Source of the DNA: an uncultured Verrucomicrobiota bacterium
Lineage (GTDB): Bacteria > Verrucomicrobiota > Verrucomicrobiia > Opitutales > Seribacteraceae
Direction of reading: 5' to 3'
Assembly: GCA_902618175.1 (NCBI GenBank)
Contig: CACMZN010000015.1
Span: forward strand, 1-44,551
DNA length: 44,551 bases
Below are positions 16,117-24,940 of the stretch, piece by piece (the stretch's first letter is position 1; each line of letters starts with the position of its first letter). The position numbers and the translations under genes are program-made. The notes below the pieces were generated by a model that made no database searches, was not told the origin of the DNA, and saw only the letters and a list, made by a program, of their open reading frames with translations.

Positions 16117-16976
16117 TATCCGCCCTTGGCCGCGTCTTTGCATTTCTCTTCAAGTTCATCCGCAGAGGGTTGAATTTGCTTGTCCAGCGATCTTCTTCCG
16201 ATCTCCACCGCCATGATGGGGGATAAACCAGTGGCAAATCCAGAAACGGACCTTTCCACAATATGAAAATACAGAAACTCTTGGGTCTGGTTCAGGGAAA
16301 TGAGCCTACCCAGAGGTATTCCAATCCCGTAAGCCAAAAAAATCCCAAGGAAGGTCCCACTTAGAGCAGCAGCCACTTTAGTTCCAACGGATTCAGGATC
16401 CTCAAGGTTGGACATAGTATTGATGATGCCCAAGACTGCAGCGACGATCCCGACTCCAGGCAAAGCATCTGAAATCATTTCAACGGCTTTCACTGAACGA
16501 CTCGCCTCCGACTCTCTACTCTGTAATTCCGCCTTGAGGATGCCACCTATCTCTCCGGGCTTGCATCGACCATCCACAATGGGCCTTAGTGAATTACATA
16601 AAAATTCCACCAACCCCTTATCGTTGAGAAAGGAAGGATACTTAGTGAAAATCGAACTGTTCTGAGGATCACTTACATGTTCGTCCAAAGCTGGTGTTCC
16701 TTTCCTCCTACCCAGCATGAAAAGTTCGTAAAGAAGAACCAATAGGTCAATGAACTTGCCTTGGTTGGCGACACCACCTTTGAAAGCTTTCAGAATGTCT
16801 GTCTTCAGACCCATGAGGACACTTTTTGGGCTTGATACAACAAGAATGCCAAGTCCGATGCCGCATATAATCATGATCTCACCCGCATGAATGAGAGTTG
16901 CGGGACTTCCTCCAGCAACGACAAATCCGCCTATGCAGGAAATGAAAACAATAGAAATACCAACGGCTAGGAGCAT
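16116..16976 (-). CDS. motA: MotA flagellar stator subunit
   Basis: The product has 286 residues and four membrane helices: two near the N-terminus (about 1-22 and 32-50) and two after the cytoplasmic loop (about 170-190 and 202-222). Functional residues line up with E. coli MotA: R90 within ELFMLGRRKG and E99 in the charged cytoplasmic loop that contacts FliG, P173 in ALPGVGIVAAVLGI, and P221 in GIGIPLGR. This is the proton-type MotA layout. It lies 9 bases downstream of fliA and upstream of motB, so the stator genes follow the sigma-28 gene directly. Confidence 0.96.
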   Translation of the reverse strand: MLLAVGISIVFISCIGGFVVAGGSPATLIHAGEIMIICGIGLGILVVSSPKSVLMGLKTDILKAFKGGVANQGKFIDLLVLLYELFMLGRRKGTPALDEHVSDPQNSSIFTKYPSFLNDKGLVEFLCNSLRPIVDGRCKPGEIGGILKAELQSRESEASRSVKAVEMISDALPGVGIVAAVLGIINTMSNLEDPESVGTKVAAALSGTFLGIFLAYGIGIPLGRLISLNQTQEFLYFHIVERSVSGFATGLSPIMAVEIGRRSLDKQIQPSADELEEKCKDAAKGG

Positions 16977-16985
16977 GGCTGTAGT

Positions 16986-17804
16986 TTAGTTAAGTGATTT
17001 AAAGTGAGCTTTCAAGGAAAGAACGGTATGAGATAGAATTTGACTGATTCGTCCTTCGGTCAAGCCAAAGATTTCGGCAATCTCGGACAATTTCAACTCT
17101 TCATAATAATATAACATTAAAATTTTCTTCGGTTGGTCAGGAAGTTTTTTGATTTGCTCGCGTAACAAAACGACTTTCTCTCTGCTTTCGGTTTTCTCAA
17201 GAGCATTCTCTTCAGTTGGGTCGGTGAGGGTGTCAACCAAAGAAATTCCTTCATCCGAAGCATGACCAGGAACTCCTTTGTCAATGGGAACAAATGATAT
17301 TGGTTGTATCTCCTTGAGCATCTTCTGATATTGTCTAGGAGAGAGAGAGAGCTCATTCATGACTTCATTTTCCGTAGGTGCACGCTTGAGTTTGCTTTCC
17401 AGAGCATTGATCGTGAACTGAAGAGATTTTGCCTTTGCTCGGTTTTTTCTGGGTAAGCAGTCAATGCGTCTCAATTCATCCAACAACGCCCCCCGTATCC
17501 TTAAAGCTGCATAATTTCCAAAGGATTTTCCAAACGAGGGATTAAACTGACTTACCGCCAAGACCAAGGCTTTGGCACCAACTCCATACATGTCTTCGGA
17601 TTCGTAGTAGTCTGGAAAATGATGGCGCAGTCGAGAAACGATCGATTTCACCAATGGCAAATAATCCTCTATCAACTGCTCTCTTTTTTTCTCACTTTGC
17701 ATGGAAGTCCTATATCTGTCTGCGACGACTTTCATCCTATGTGCGGAATGAACTGCATCCCCTACTGGATTTTCACTCGACTTCAATGCCCCTGCGTCAT
17801 TCAT
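16986..17804 (-). CDS. fliA: FliA, RNA polymerase sigma-28 factor
   Basis: The product has 272 residues and is a FliA/WhiG-type sigma factor that would direct late flagellar genes. Region 2 is clear: LIEDYLPLVKSIVSRLRHHF, then DMYGVGAKALVLAVSQFNP and the core-binding/-10 segment SFGNYAALRIRGALLDELRR. Region 3 spans about 150-200 (PTENEVMNELSLSPRQYQKM). Region 4 includes LPDQPKKILMLYYYEELKLS and the helix-turn-helix EIAEIFGLTEGRISQILSHT. It lies between a small membrane-protein gene and motA. No anti-sigma FlgM gene is visible in the window. I found no convincing sigma-28 promoter within this cluster. Confidence 0.96.
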   Translation of the reverse strand: MNDAGALKSSENPVGDAVHSAHRMKVVADRYRTSMQSEKKREQLIEDYLPLVKSIVSRLRHHFPDYYESEDMYGVGAKALVLAVSQFNPSFGKSFGNYAALRIRGALLDELRRIDCLPRKNRAKAKSLQFTINALESKLKRAPTENEVMNELSLSPRQYQKMLKEIQPISFVPIDKGVPGHASDEGISLVDTLTDPTEENALEKTESREKVVLLREQIKKLPDQPKKILMLYYYEELKLSEIAEIFGLTEGRISQILSHTVLSLKAHFKSLN

Positions 17805-17810
17805 ATATTA

Positions 17811-18137
17811 TTATACCTTGGCCTCAACAAAAGGCTTAGCTTTGCTTGCAGCTTCATTCATGGCACTTGCAGAAATTTCTTGCTGGGTCTTATTGATCTT
17901 TGGAATACCCCCCGAGGAAGTGTTGGAATTTTTATTATCTTGCAAATTTTGCTTTGAAATCCCCCTAAGCAAACAGCCTAAGAGGAAGCGACTGCAAATT
18001 GACATGAACAAACAACCAAAAGAACCATAGATAAAAGCAGACAAAGCATCTCCGTGCCAAAAAAAGGAAACCAAGAAAAAAAATAGAAAACCAGTAAAAC
18101 CTCCCAAGCAGAATAGAAATCGAGCATCGTCGTTCAT
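17811..18137 (-). CDS. Small two-helix membrane protein of unknown function
   Basis: I do not recognise this 108-residue protein. Two hydrophobic helices cover about residues 7-27 (FLFCLGGFTGFLFFFLVSFF) and 32-56, with several cysteines and aromatics. A polar tail of about 50 residues follows, rich in Asn, Ser, Lys and Ala and probably cytosolic or disordered. The gene lies between flhF (3 bases) and fliA (6 bases), a slot that in many genomes holds flhG/fleN, but this protein has no Walker motif and is not an FlhG. Position and spacing imply co-transcription with flagellar genes; no function can be assigned. Confidence 0.75.
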   Translation of the reverse strand: MNDDARFLFCLGGFTGFLFFFLVSFFWHGDALSAFIYGSFGCLFMSICSRFLLGCLLRGISKQNLQDNKNSNTSSGGIPKINKTQQEISASAMNEAASKAKPFVEAKV

Positions 18138-18140
18138 TGT

Positions 18141-19286
18141 CTAATGCCTTTGGTAGGAAGAAAAGCCCTTGGCATAGAGTTCTTCTGGGAAAGTTCTGGA
18201 TATGAGTTGATTCAAAACGTTGTTGGTGAAGTCACCAGTTATGTTTTGTCCGTTGCAGATACAAAGAGGTGATAAATTTCCATGCATGATGAGAGGCCAT
18301 AATTTGGTGGAGTTGGACAACTCATCAAAGTGAGTTATGGCAAGATGGGTTGCTCCGAGGTGTTCGGCGTTTCTTACATTCTTGGAAAGGATCGTTTTGT
18401 CATAAGCACCATTCACAACCAACACGCGGGTATCTATTCCTAGATCATCCAAGGAATTCTTGGTATTTATCCAATCTTCTATTTGGTTCAGAGCCAATCC
18501 AGGGAAATCCACAAACAAAGGATGGTGCCTATCGACAGGAGGTATCTTTTCTGGCTCCCTGTAAAGCGTCACTCCAATTACTTCGCAAAAAATTCTTAAG
18601 GCATCGTCAGGATTTGGAACCCCATTCTCGATCTTCAAAACATGAGGTATCTTTTTGTTCATGAAGACTTCATGTGCTAAAAATTTACAAAGAGTCGTGG
18701 TCTTGCCGACCCCAGGCGAACCGATCAATGCGATTCGATCAGAGGTTGGTTTTGATGGCACCGATTGAAATCTTTGCGAAAGACCTACGGTAATTTCTTT
18801 GAGAGCATCAGCAAGAGATTCATCTCTCACTCCCTGCCAATTGCTCCATGAAGTTATTTCGGATAAGAGCCCTTCATCAAAACCAGCTTTTTTCAAGAGG
18901 CTTATTTTGTCATTTTTTACTTTCGAATCCTCTTCCTCAGAGGAATTGTTAGGACTCCTCCCAACAATTTCCGGCAAACTGAGGTTCTTTTTTTCTCTTA
19001 CCGGAGGTTCCTCTCCTGATGCAGCGTTTTTATGTTCTTCCGTCAAAGAATCTGTTGTCAAGGCAGTGGGATCGGGCGAAGCAGGAACTTCAGCAATCAC
19101 CTCCAGTTTAGGCGAGGAAATAAATCTTTTCAAACCCTCACCACCAACCTGTCTAACCGAAATTACTTTTGCAGATTCGCCAAGTCGATCGCGGATGACA
19201 CGAACTGCCTCTTCAGCAGATCGTACGACAAGCCTGAATCGTTTGCCGGCTTTGTGATCTAAGTTTTCTTCTGCAAGATTTTTCAT
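18141..19286 (-). CDS. flhF: FlhF, SRP-family GTPase with degenerate G motifs
   Basis: The product has 381 residues. The N-terminal basic domain opens with a typical FlhF segment, KRFRLVVRSAEEAVRVIRDR followed by LGESAKVISVRQV. A low-complexity linker (65-120) follows, then the NG domain. G1 is intact (IGSPGVGKTTTLCKF, 188-202). The other motifs are weak: where family members have D-T-Y-R-I there is IENGVPN (219-225), DTAGR is DFPGL (260-264), and TKLDE is THFDE (318-322). NGQNITGDF near 345 corresponds to the GQ-x-PxD motif. FlhF normally recruits the first flagellar components to the pole and sets flagellar number with FlhG. Here nucleotide handling may be altered. It follows flhA by 11 bases. 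Confidence 0.86.
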   Translation of the reverse strand: MKNLAEENLDHKAGKRFRLVVRSAEEAVRVIRDRLGESAKVISVRQVGGEGLKRFISSPKLEVIAEVPASPDPTALTTDSLTEEHKNAASGEEPPVREKKNLSLPEIVGRSPNNSSEEEDSKVKNDKISLLKKAGFDEGLLSEITSWSNWQGVRDESLADALKEITVGLSQRFQSVPSKPTSDRIALIGSPGVGKTTTLCKFLAHEVFMNKKIPHVLKIENGVPNPDDALRIFCEVIGVTLYREPEKIPPVDRHHPLFVDFPGLALNQIEDWINTKNSLDDLGIDTRVLVVNGAYDKTILSKNVRNAEHLGATHLAITHFDELSNSTKLWPLIMHGNLSPLCICNGQNITGDFTNNVLNQLISRTFPEELYAKGFSSYQRH

Positions 19287-19297
19287 TTACGAAGTCT

Positions 19298-21547
19298 TCA
19301 GACCGCTACGGGCATTTCCTCTTTCGATCGATCTTTCGGATTCATGTCTGCACTGTCCATTGCTTGAAGGACTTCATCTGGAAAAGACTGACCAGCAAGA
19401 GTAATAGCTCCAAACGGCTCAATCTTAGTCTCCGAAGGTAGTTCTTGGTAGGCGAGAACGACAAGTTGAGGATAAGAGGGTTCCATGAATCTTCTGAATG
19501 CAAGTCTTAACTCAGAAGTTGTGACGATAAGGGGAGTGATTCCTTTTTCAGACATTTCTTTTATCTTGGGCTCGATTTCTCCAATGATTCCCTCCGTAAG
19601 CATAGGATCCATTACAAGTCCAATGTCGAATTGACTCCTCTTCACACGACTTGCCAAGGTTTGTTCTAGGCTGGGGTCAAAGGTCAAGGAGAGGAGCTTG
19701 TTGGGTTCGACTTCGTACTCTTTTACAAAATACATTCCCAATCTTTTCCTCGCTTGCTCGGACAAATCATCCGGGTTTTTAGTCAAGGTGGCCATATCTG
19801 CAATAGTTTCAAGGATGATGGTTAGGTTTTTGATTGGAATTCTTTCTCGAAGTAAGTTTTGAAAAGTTCTTTGAATAATCCCGACATTCACCAAATCAGG
19901 CAGCAACTCACTGACCAAAGTGGGATTCTTGTCTTTTATTAGATCAAGCAGTCTCTGCGTACCTTCTCGCTCAAGTATCAGATAGGCGATCCTCTTGAGA
20001 ACGTCAGCCAAATGTGTCACCAAAACGGATGCCGGATCTACTACCGTGCACCCTTCTATTTCAGCATTCCGTCGTTCCTCCTCTGGAATCCACACTGCCT
20101 GAATTCCAAAAACTGGTTCTATGGTGGGTATACCCTTCAATCGGGAAGCATCTCCCCCTCCCATGCTCATTGCCAGTGCTCGGTCGGGCATTACGCTGGA
20201 ACGAACTACTTCCTTTCCACGAAGGAGGAAGCGATATTCATTTGGTTCCAATTCAATATTATCGCGAACACCGATCGTGGGAAGAAGCATACCCATTTCA
20301 CGTGCGAAATTCGTTCTTGCTCCAGTTATTCTTTCCAACAAGTCACCTCCTTTTTTCTTGTCCGCCAAAACTAAAAGACCATATCCCATTTCCAAGCCAA
20401 AGACCTCCTGTTCAATCGCACTCTCCATGGGTGAAAGCTGATTTTCCTCTGACTGAGGAGATGCTCCTGCCGGTTGTGAGGCGGATCCAGGCAAAGCACC
20501 AGCAGCCGAAGTGGAAGGACTGGTTTGTCTTGAAGAACCATCAGCGTTCAATTCTTCCAACTCGGCATTTGCATGAATACTTTTGAAATAGAAGGAAATT
20601 CCGAAGCAAGCGATGGAAAGAAGGAAAAAAGGCCAAAAGGTATCGCTGAGAAAAAAGGCAAACAACAAGAGTAGAAAGCCAGAGATCGCAATGGCACGAG
20701 GATAAATGGTAAGTTGCTTGCCGACAAATTCACCAAGATCTGCTTCATCTGAAGATCGAGTCACAAGTATACCTGCTGCAATCGAAACAATGATGGAAGG
20801 AACTTGAGTGACCAACCCATCTCCAATGGAGAGGATCGTGTAAGTTTCCAGCGCATCCACTATCGGCATGTCTCTTTGGAAATAGCCGATGAGAATGCCA
20901 CCGACCACATTGACCACTGTAATGATAATTCCAGCAACTGCATCTCCTCTCACAAATTTGCTTGCTCCATCCATGGATCCGTAAAAGTCGGCATCCTTCT
21001 GAAGTCTTTCCCTGCGTTGCAACGCTTGAGCTTCCGTAATGATTCCTGAATTCATTTCGGCATCAATGGACATTTGCTTCCCTGGCATGGCATCCAAAGT
21101 AAAACGAGCGGTCACTTCCGCGATTCGTCCGGAACCTTTAGTGATTACAACAAAGTTGATCACTACAAGAATGAGAAAAATCACCGTACCAACGACATAA
21201 TTACCTCCAACCACAAAGGTTCCAAAAGATTCGATGACCGAACCTGCATCCCCATCCAGAAGGATCAGACGAGTGGAAGCCACATTTAAGCCCAAACGAT
21301 AGAGAGTTACTGCCAACAACAAAGTTGGAAAAACCGAAAATTCAGGAGGATCCTTAACATAAATTACCGTCAACAGGATCAGAAGTGAGATTGCTATGCT
21401 GAAAACCAGTAAAACGCTGAGCAGATCCTTGTGAACTGGAACGACCAAAAGAAAAATAGCAGTGAATAGACCGATCACGAAACCCAAATCCGAGTTTCCT
21501 TTGACCTTGCTGAACTGTTCCTTTATTCCAGTCCAAATTTCATTCAT
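19298..21547 (-). CDS. flhA: FlhA flagellar export gate protein
   Basis: The product has 749 residues, slightly longer than the usual 690-700. The membrane half (1-325) has about eight helices and the family signature ARFTLDAMPGKQMSIDAEMN at 147-166, followed by GAS-type FVRGDAVAGIIITVVNVVGG. The cytoplasmic half begins near 375 and includes RDNIELEPNEYRFLLRG. The extra length lies in the linker at about 328-373, rich in Ser, Ala, Pro and Gln. FlhA is the nonameric ring that receives substrates and chaperones and uses the ion gradient. Its ATG overlaps the flhB TGA (ATGA), indicating coupled translation. Confidence 0.97.
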   Translation of the reverse strand: MNEIWTGIKEQFSKVKGNSDLGFVIGLFTAIFLLVVPVHKDLLSVLLVFSIAISLLILLTVIYVKDPPEFSVFPTLLLAVTLYRLGLNVASTRLILLDGDAGSVIESFGTFVVGGNYVVGTVIFLILVVINFVVITKGSGRIAEVTARFTLDAMPGKQMSIDAEMNSGIITEAQALQRRERLQKDADFYGSMDGASKFVRGDAVAGIIITVVNVVGGILIGYFQRDMPIVDALETYTILSIGDGLVTQVPSIIVSIAAGILVTRSSDEADLGEFVGKQLTIYPRAIAISGFLLLLFAFFLSDTFWPFFLLSIACFGISFYFKSIHANAELEELNADGSSRQTSPSTSAAGALPGSASQPAGASPQSEENQLSPMESAIEQEVFGLEMGYGLLVLADKKKGGDLLERITGARTNFAREMGMLLPTIGVRDNIELEPNEYRFLLRGKEVVRSSVMPDRALAMSMGGGDASRLKGIPTIEPVFGIQAVWIPEEERRNAEIEGCTVVDPASVLVTHLADVLKRIAYLILEREGTQRLLDLIKDKNPTLVSELLPDLVNVGIIQRTFQNLLRERIPIKNLTIILETIADMATLTKNPDDLSEQARKRLGMYFVKEYEVEPNKLLSLTFDPSLEQTLASRVKRSQFDIGLVMDPMLTEGIIGEIEPKIKEMSEKGITPLIVTTSELRLAFRRFMEPSYPQLVVLAYQELPSETKIEPFGAITLAGQSFPDEVLQAMDSADMNPKDRSKEEMPVAV

Positions 21548-22668
21548 GCGAATGCCTTTCTCGATGAAGATCGAGCTAACAATCTTCTGGCCTTTAATTT
21601 ATGGAAATAATAAGCATTTTTCTTGTAAACCGAAGCCAATATCTCCGCTACAATTCGATACAATTCAAGGGGAATGGGCTCACCGACCGTTCCAAGAGCA
21701 AATAAAGCTCTGGCAACTGGTTTGTTCTCTACCATTGGTACTTCATGTTCGATTGCAATTGTCTTGATTTTTCTAGCCAACAGATTTTCTCCTTTAGCAA
21801 TCACTACTGGAGCATTATCCGTGCCCTTTTCATATTTAAGTGCAACCGCATAATGAGTGGGGTTGGTCACCACCACATCTGCAGTGGAAACATCCGATGC
21901 TCCTTGCCCGGAGAGCAATTCCATTGCTTTTTTTCTCAAGGCTGACTTTACCTCAGGAGCAATTTCCTTTGCCTTGTGCTCGTCTTTTACTTCCTGCTTG
22001 GTCATCTTCATTTCTTCATCGTTTTCCTTTTTCTTTATGAGGAAATTAATGATAGCGATAAAAACCAGCATGATGACTAAGATCGCAAACATGATAAGAA
22101 ACAATTTGTGAATGAATTGAGGTACATGTTGGATGGGTATCGGAGCGTAAAAGATGGGGTCATCTAAAAAGATAAGTAGAGTCAGCCAAACGACTGTACC
22201 AATGCCCAAAAACTTCAAAAAATCCACGAGAAAGGTTTTCAATCCTTTCAGTCCAAAAATTCTTTGAGCTCCCGTTACCGGATTAAATTTGTTGAGAGAG
22301 GGATTAATGGCTTTTGGAGTCAGCCTAAATCCTGTCTGAACCCCTTCTGCAATGAATGCCGCAAAAAAGCAAAAGAGAAGCATGGGTAAAATGATTTTAC
22401 CCATAATGGCGTAAGATTTGGACAGTATATCCGCCACTCCTTCTTGGTTTAAGGAAATGGATTCAAGGTTCTCGAAAATGGACTTGGTGTAATTGCTTAT
22501 TTCGGTTGCTTTGGCAGGGGCAAAAAACAATATAACGAGGAATCCGGCTAAAAGAGTTGTGGTCATGCTGATTTCGGGTGCCTTGGCAAACTGACCGCGA
22601 GAACGAGCATCTTGGAGTTTTTTCTCCGTCGGAAGTTCGGTTTTGGAACTCTTGTCTACGTCTGACAC
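21544..22668 (-). CDS. flhB: FlhB export gate and substrate-specificity switch
   Basis: The product has 374 residues with four helices in the N-terminal half and a cytoplasmic domain containing the autocleavage site NPTH (269-272, in VVVTNPTHYAVALKYEKG). Other family features are EKKLQDARSRGQ near residue 15, GAQRIFGLKGL near 133, and the C-terminal PVARALFALGTVGEPIP. Self-cleavage between N and P flips export from hook to filament substrates, working with FliK. The start codon is GTG at 22668. The gene sits between fliR (22 bases) and flhA (4-base overlap). Confidence 0.96.
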   Translation of the reverse strand: MSDVDKSSKTELPTEKKLQDARSRGQFAKAPEISMTTTLLAGFLVILFFAPAKATEISNYTKSIFENLESISLNQEGVADILSKSYAIMGKIILPMLLFCFFAAFIAEGVQTGFRLTPKAINPSLNKFNPVTGAQRIFGLKGLKTFLVDFLKFLGIGTVVWLTLLIFLDDPIFYAPIPIQHVPQFIHKLFLIMFAILVIMLVFIAIINFLIKKKENDEEMKMTKQEVKDEHKAKEIAPEVKSALRKKAMELLSGQGASDVSTADVVVTNPTHYAVALKYEKGTDNAPVVIAKGENLLARKIKTIAIEHEVPMVENKPVARALFALGTVGEPIPLELYRIVAEILASVYKKNAYYFHKLKARRLLARSSSRKAFA

Positions 22669-22690
22669 TTGAACACGGGTTATTAAAAAG

Positions 22691-23455
22691 TCATCCGTTT
22701 TGGATTATATCAAGCATGACTTCCACCGATCTCCTACCGTTGTCAATGATGTAGGATGAAATCAATAGAAGTGAGGATACCAGCAGAGTTAATCCAGAAA
22801 GAATCCTTATTGAAAAACTCGTCATGAACACATTCATTTTTGGTACGGCTTTTCCCAAGACGGCAAACGATACATTGATGAGGAAATTCAGGGCTATAAA
22901 GGGGGCTGCCATCAAGGTACCGACTACAAAAACATTGCTGACCTCTTCGACAAACTCAACCGTGGGATTGGCTTTGAGAAAAAAAGCACCAATGGGAAGA
23001 ATTTCAAAACTGAAAACGAAAGCTTTGATCACTTCATAGTGCAAACCGATTATAAAAAAGATCAGGAGACTGAAGTAATATAGAAGGGTCGAAATCGTTG
23101 AATCACTCGAGCCAAGCAATGGGTTGACGCTGTTGCTTGCCATTAGTCCAATCTCATACGAGATCAAGTGACCTGCAAGTTCGACGGCAAAGAAAATCAT
23201 CCTAACCACCATCGCAAGAAGGAGCCCGATGCAAACCTCGTTAATCGCAAGAACAATGACTCCAGCAAAATGGTACGCAATATCCAGATTTGCCGGCACC
23301 AAAGGATTCACAAGAATTGCAAGAAGAAGTCCGAATCCTGTTCTGATTCGAACAGGTATCATTTTGCCGGCAAAAAGGGGAATTCCCAGAAAGAATGCAC
23401 CGGTCCTCAAAAAAACCAGAACCCATACCACGATCTGGCCAGCTTCAATCGTCAT
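22691..23455 (-). CDS. fliR: FliR flagellar export gate protein
   Basis: The 254-residue product is a polytopic membrane protein with about six hydrophobic segments. Family landmarks are the early FLRTGAFFLGIPLFAGKMIP followed by VRIRTGFGLLLA, then EVCIGLLLAMVVRMIFFAVE and LAGHLISYEIGLMAS with its following N-P (VNPLLG). FliR joins FliP and FliQ in the helical export gate that opens the secretion channel. Its ATG overlaps the fliQ stop (ATGA). Length is close to the usual 255-265. Confidence 0.95.
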   Translation of the reverse strand: MTIEAGQIVVWVLVFLRTGAFFLGIPLFAGKMIPVRIRTGFGLLLAILVNPLVPANLDIAYHFAGVIVLAINEVCIGLLLAMVVRMIFFAVELAGHLISYEIGLMASNSVNPLLGSSDSTISTLLYYFSLLIFFIIGLHYEVIKAFVFSFEILPIGAFFLKANPTVEFVEEVSNVFVVGTLMAAPFIALNFLINVSFAVLGKAVPKMNVFMTSFSIRILSGLTLLVSSLLLISSYIIDNGRRSVEVMLDIIQNG

Positions 23456-23721
23456 TGTGCCATGTTTGGAATCATATTAAACATCGAAATGCAGAAATCA
23501 GACAGAGTCTTAAGTATGAAATTAGCTGAAATCACTATTGCCAAAGAAACGCAAACCAGTTTAGGCACGAAAGTAAGCGTTTGTTCCTGCAAACTGGTAA
23601 TTGACTGAATGAAACTAACTGTCAAACCGACAACCGTAGCGGTTCCAAGAATCGGAATGGCCAAAATCAGCCCTGTTTGAAGAAGATTCCTCATTATGTC
23701 TACCGCTAATTCCAAGGTCAT
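23452..23721 (-). CDS. fliQ: FliQ flagellar export gate protein
   Basis: The product has 89 residues, the standard size, and two membrane helices (about 15-38 and 52-75). The N-terminal LELAVDIMRNLLQTGLILAI segment and the loop SFIQSITSLQEQTLTFVPKL are typical. Four copies of FliQ wrap around the FliP5-FliR core of the export gate. It sits 16 bases after fliP and overlaps fliR by four bases. Confidence 0.95.
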   Translation of the reverse strand: MTLELAVDIMRNLLQTGLILAIPILGTATVVGLTVSFIQSITSLQEQTLTFVPKLVCVSLAIVISANFILKTLSDFCISMFNMIPNMAQ

Positions 23722-23737
23722 GATAAAAATCTCCTCA

Positions 23738-24523
23738 TCAAGCTATGTTAAAACTGCTGACTAACGATTGAACCACAAGATACCACCCATCAACCAACAC
23801 GAAAAGAAGCAATTTGAAAGGCATTGATATCACTACGGGAGGCATCATCATCATTCCCATGGACATGAGGGAAGAGGCGACTATGAAGTCAACGATTATA
23901 AAAGGTATAAATATCAGAAAACCCATCTGGAATGCAGTTCTCAGTTCACTCAATACAAAAGAAGGCACTACGATGCTTAGCGGAAGCTGATCCCTGGTCA
24001 TTGCTCCTTGTCTGGAAATCTCCAGAAAGAATTGAGCATCTTCCCGTCTCGTTTGATTTAACATGAAATCCTTCAAATGAGCAGTGGCAACAAGCAAGGC
24101 GTCTCCAGATTTCATGGTCGTAGCCATGTAGGGAGTAACCGCATCGTCATAAATTTTGTTCCATATGGGCCCCATAACGAAAAAAGTAAGGAACAAAGCC
24201 AAGCCTATGATTATTTGACTCGATGGAGCAGCGTTTACTCCAATCGCATTTCTTACGAATCCAAGCACAATCACAATTCTGGTAAAACAGGTCATCATCA
24301 TGATCACAGACGGACCCAAAGTAAGAATTGTCATTGCAACGACTAATTGAATCGCAACTCCGAAATCTCCTTCTTCATTTGAGCCGGAGACGTCTATTCT
24401 CAAACCCGGTGCCCCAGTTCCAGTCGTTTGTGCTTCAAGGGAAGACGGGATTGTAAAAAATATAACAAAAAGGAACAGAAAATACTTCCCTACCCAAAGC
24501 GGGCTTTTTTGTCGCCCATGCAT
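23738..24523 (-). CDS. fliP: FliP flagellar export gate protein
   Basis: The product has 261 residues with a cleavable signal peptide (about 1-31), which FliP uniquely has among gate proteins. Signature segments: LGPSVIMMMTCFTRIVIVLG then FVRNAIGVNAAPSSQIIIGL, and later QLPLSIVVPSFVLSELRTAF then QMGFLIFIPFIIVDFIVASS. A methionine-rich run (MSMGMMMMPP) follows, corresponding to the Met gasket or nearby gate segment of the family. Five copies form the channel. Its start codon overlaps the fliO stop by one base. Confidence 0.97.
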   Translation of the reverse strand: MHGRQKSPLWVGKYFLFLFVIFFTIPSSLEAQTTGTGAPGLRIDVSGSNEEGDFGVAIQLVVAMTILTLGPSVIMMMTCFTRIVIVLGFVRNAIGVNAAPSSQIIIGLALFLTFFVMGPIWNKIYDDAVTPYMATTMKSGDALLVATAHLKDFMLNQTRREDAQFFLEISRQGAMTRDQLPLSIVVPSFVLSELRTAFQMGFLIFIPFIIVDFIVASSLMSMGMMMMPPVVISMPFKLLLFVLVDGWYLVVQSLVSSFNIA

Positions 24524-24888
24524 TATTCGGAAAGATTCACCTTATCGGATACTGAAGATTTCCCTTCAGAGGGTAGTTGAGAAAGGGTGGCCAAATGGCT
24601 CACGTTGGAGGGACTTACGCCGAGGAGAAATTTTTCATTTCCGCACTCTGCAACAACGAGAAATTGGCGATTTCCAAGCGGGCAAGTATCGGAAACGATG
24701 ACTTTTTCGTTTCCCCTAAAAGACGACTTGAATCTTCTCTTCTTATTTTGCTGGGTAAGGAAATATCCTCCGGCTGCCAATATTCCTAAAAAACCAATGA
24801 CTCTTATCCAGAGCCATGAACTTTCCGTTTGCGCATCAAGGGGTGACGTCGTGTCCGCCAAAAAAAACAGTAGTGATTCTTCTCCCAT
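24523..24888 (-). CDS. fliO: FliO export gate assembly protein
   Basis: The product has 121 residues. It has one membrane helix (about 25-43, WIRVIGFLGILAAGGYFL) followed by a basic stretch NKKRRFKSSF and a small beta domain with the typical pattern NEKVIVSDTCPLGNRQFLVV then F-L-L-G-V. FliO is a scaffold that helps assemble the FliP ring. The gene is 52 bases downstream of fliN and overlaps fliP. FliO is poorly conserved, so part of the confidence comes from position. Confidence 0.85.
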   Translation of the reverse strand: MGEESLLFFLADTTSPLDAQTESSWLWIRVIGFLGILAAGGYFLTQQNKKRRFKSSFRGNEKVIVSDTCPLGNRQFLVVAECGNEKFLLGVSPSNVSHLATLSQLPSEGKSSVSDKVNLSE

Positions 24889-24940
24889 CAGAGCGCATAC
24901 CAGATGACGACGTATGGTTTACGATCAGAACTCCTAGGGG

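Noticed and set aside
18051-18062. Second sigma-54 promoter in the small membrane-protein gene
   Set aside because: TTGGCAC is present on the minus strand, but the GC of the -12 element is one base too close and it lies in coding sequence.
20014-20586. A 190-codon open frame on the plus strand opposite flhA
   Set aside because: Antisense to a canonical FlhA, rich in Pro, His and Leu as shadow frames usually are, with no ribosome-binding site.
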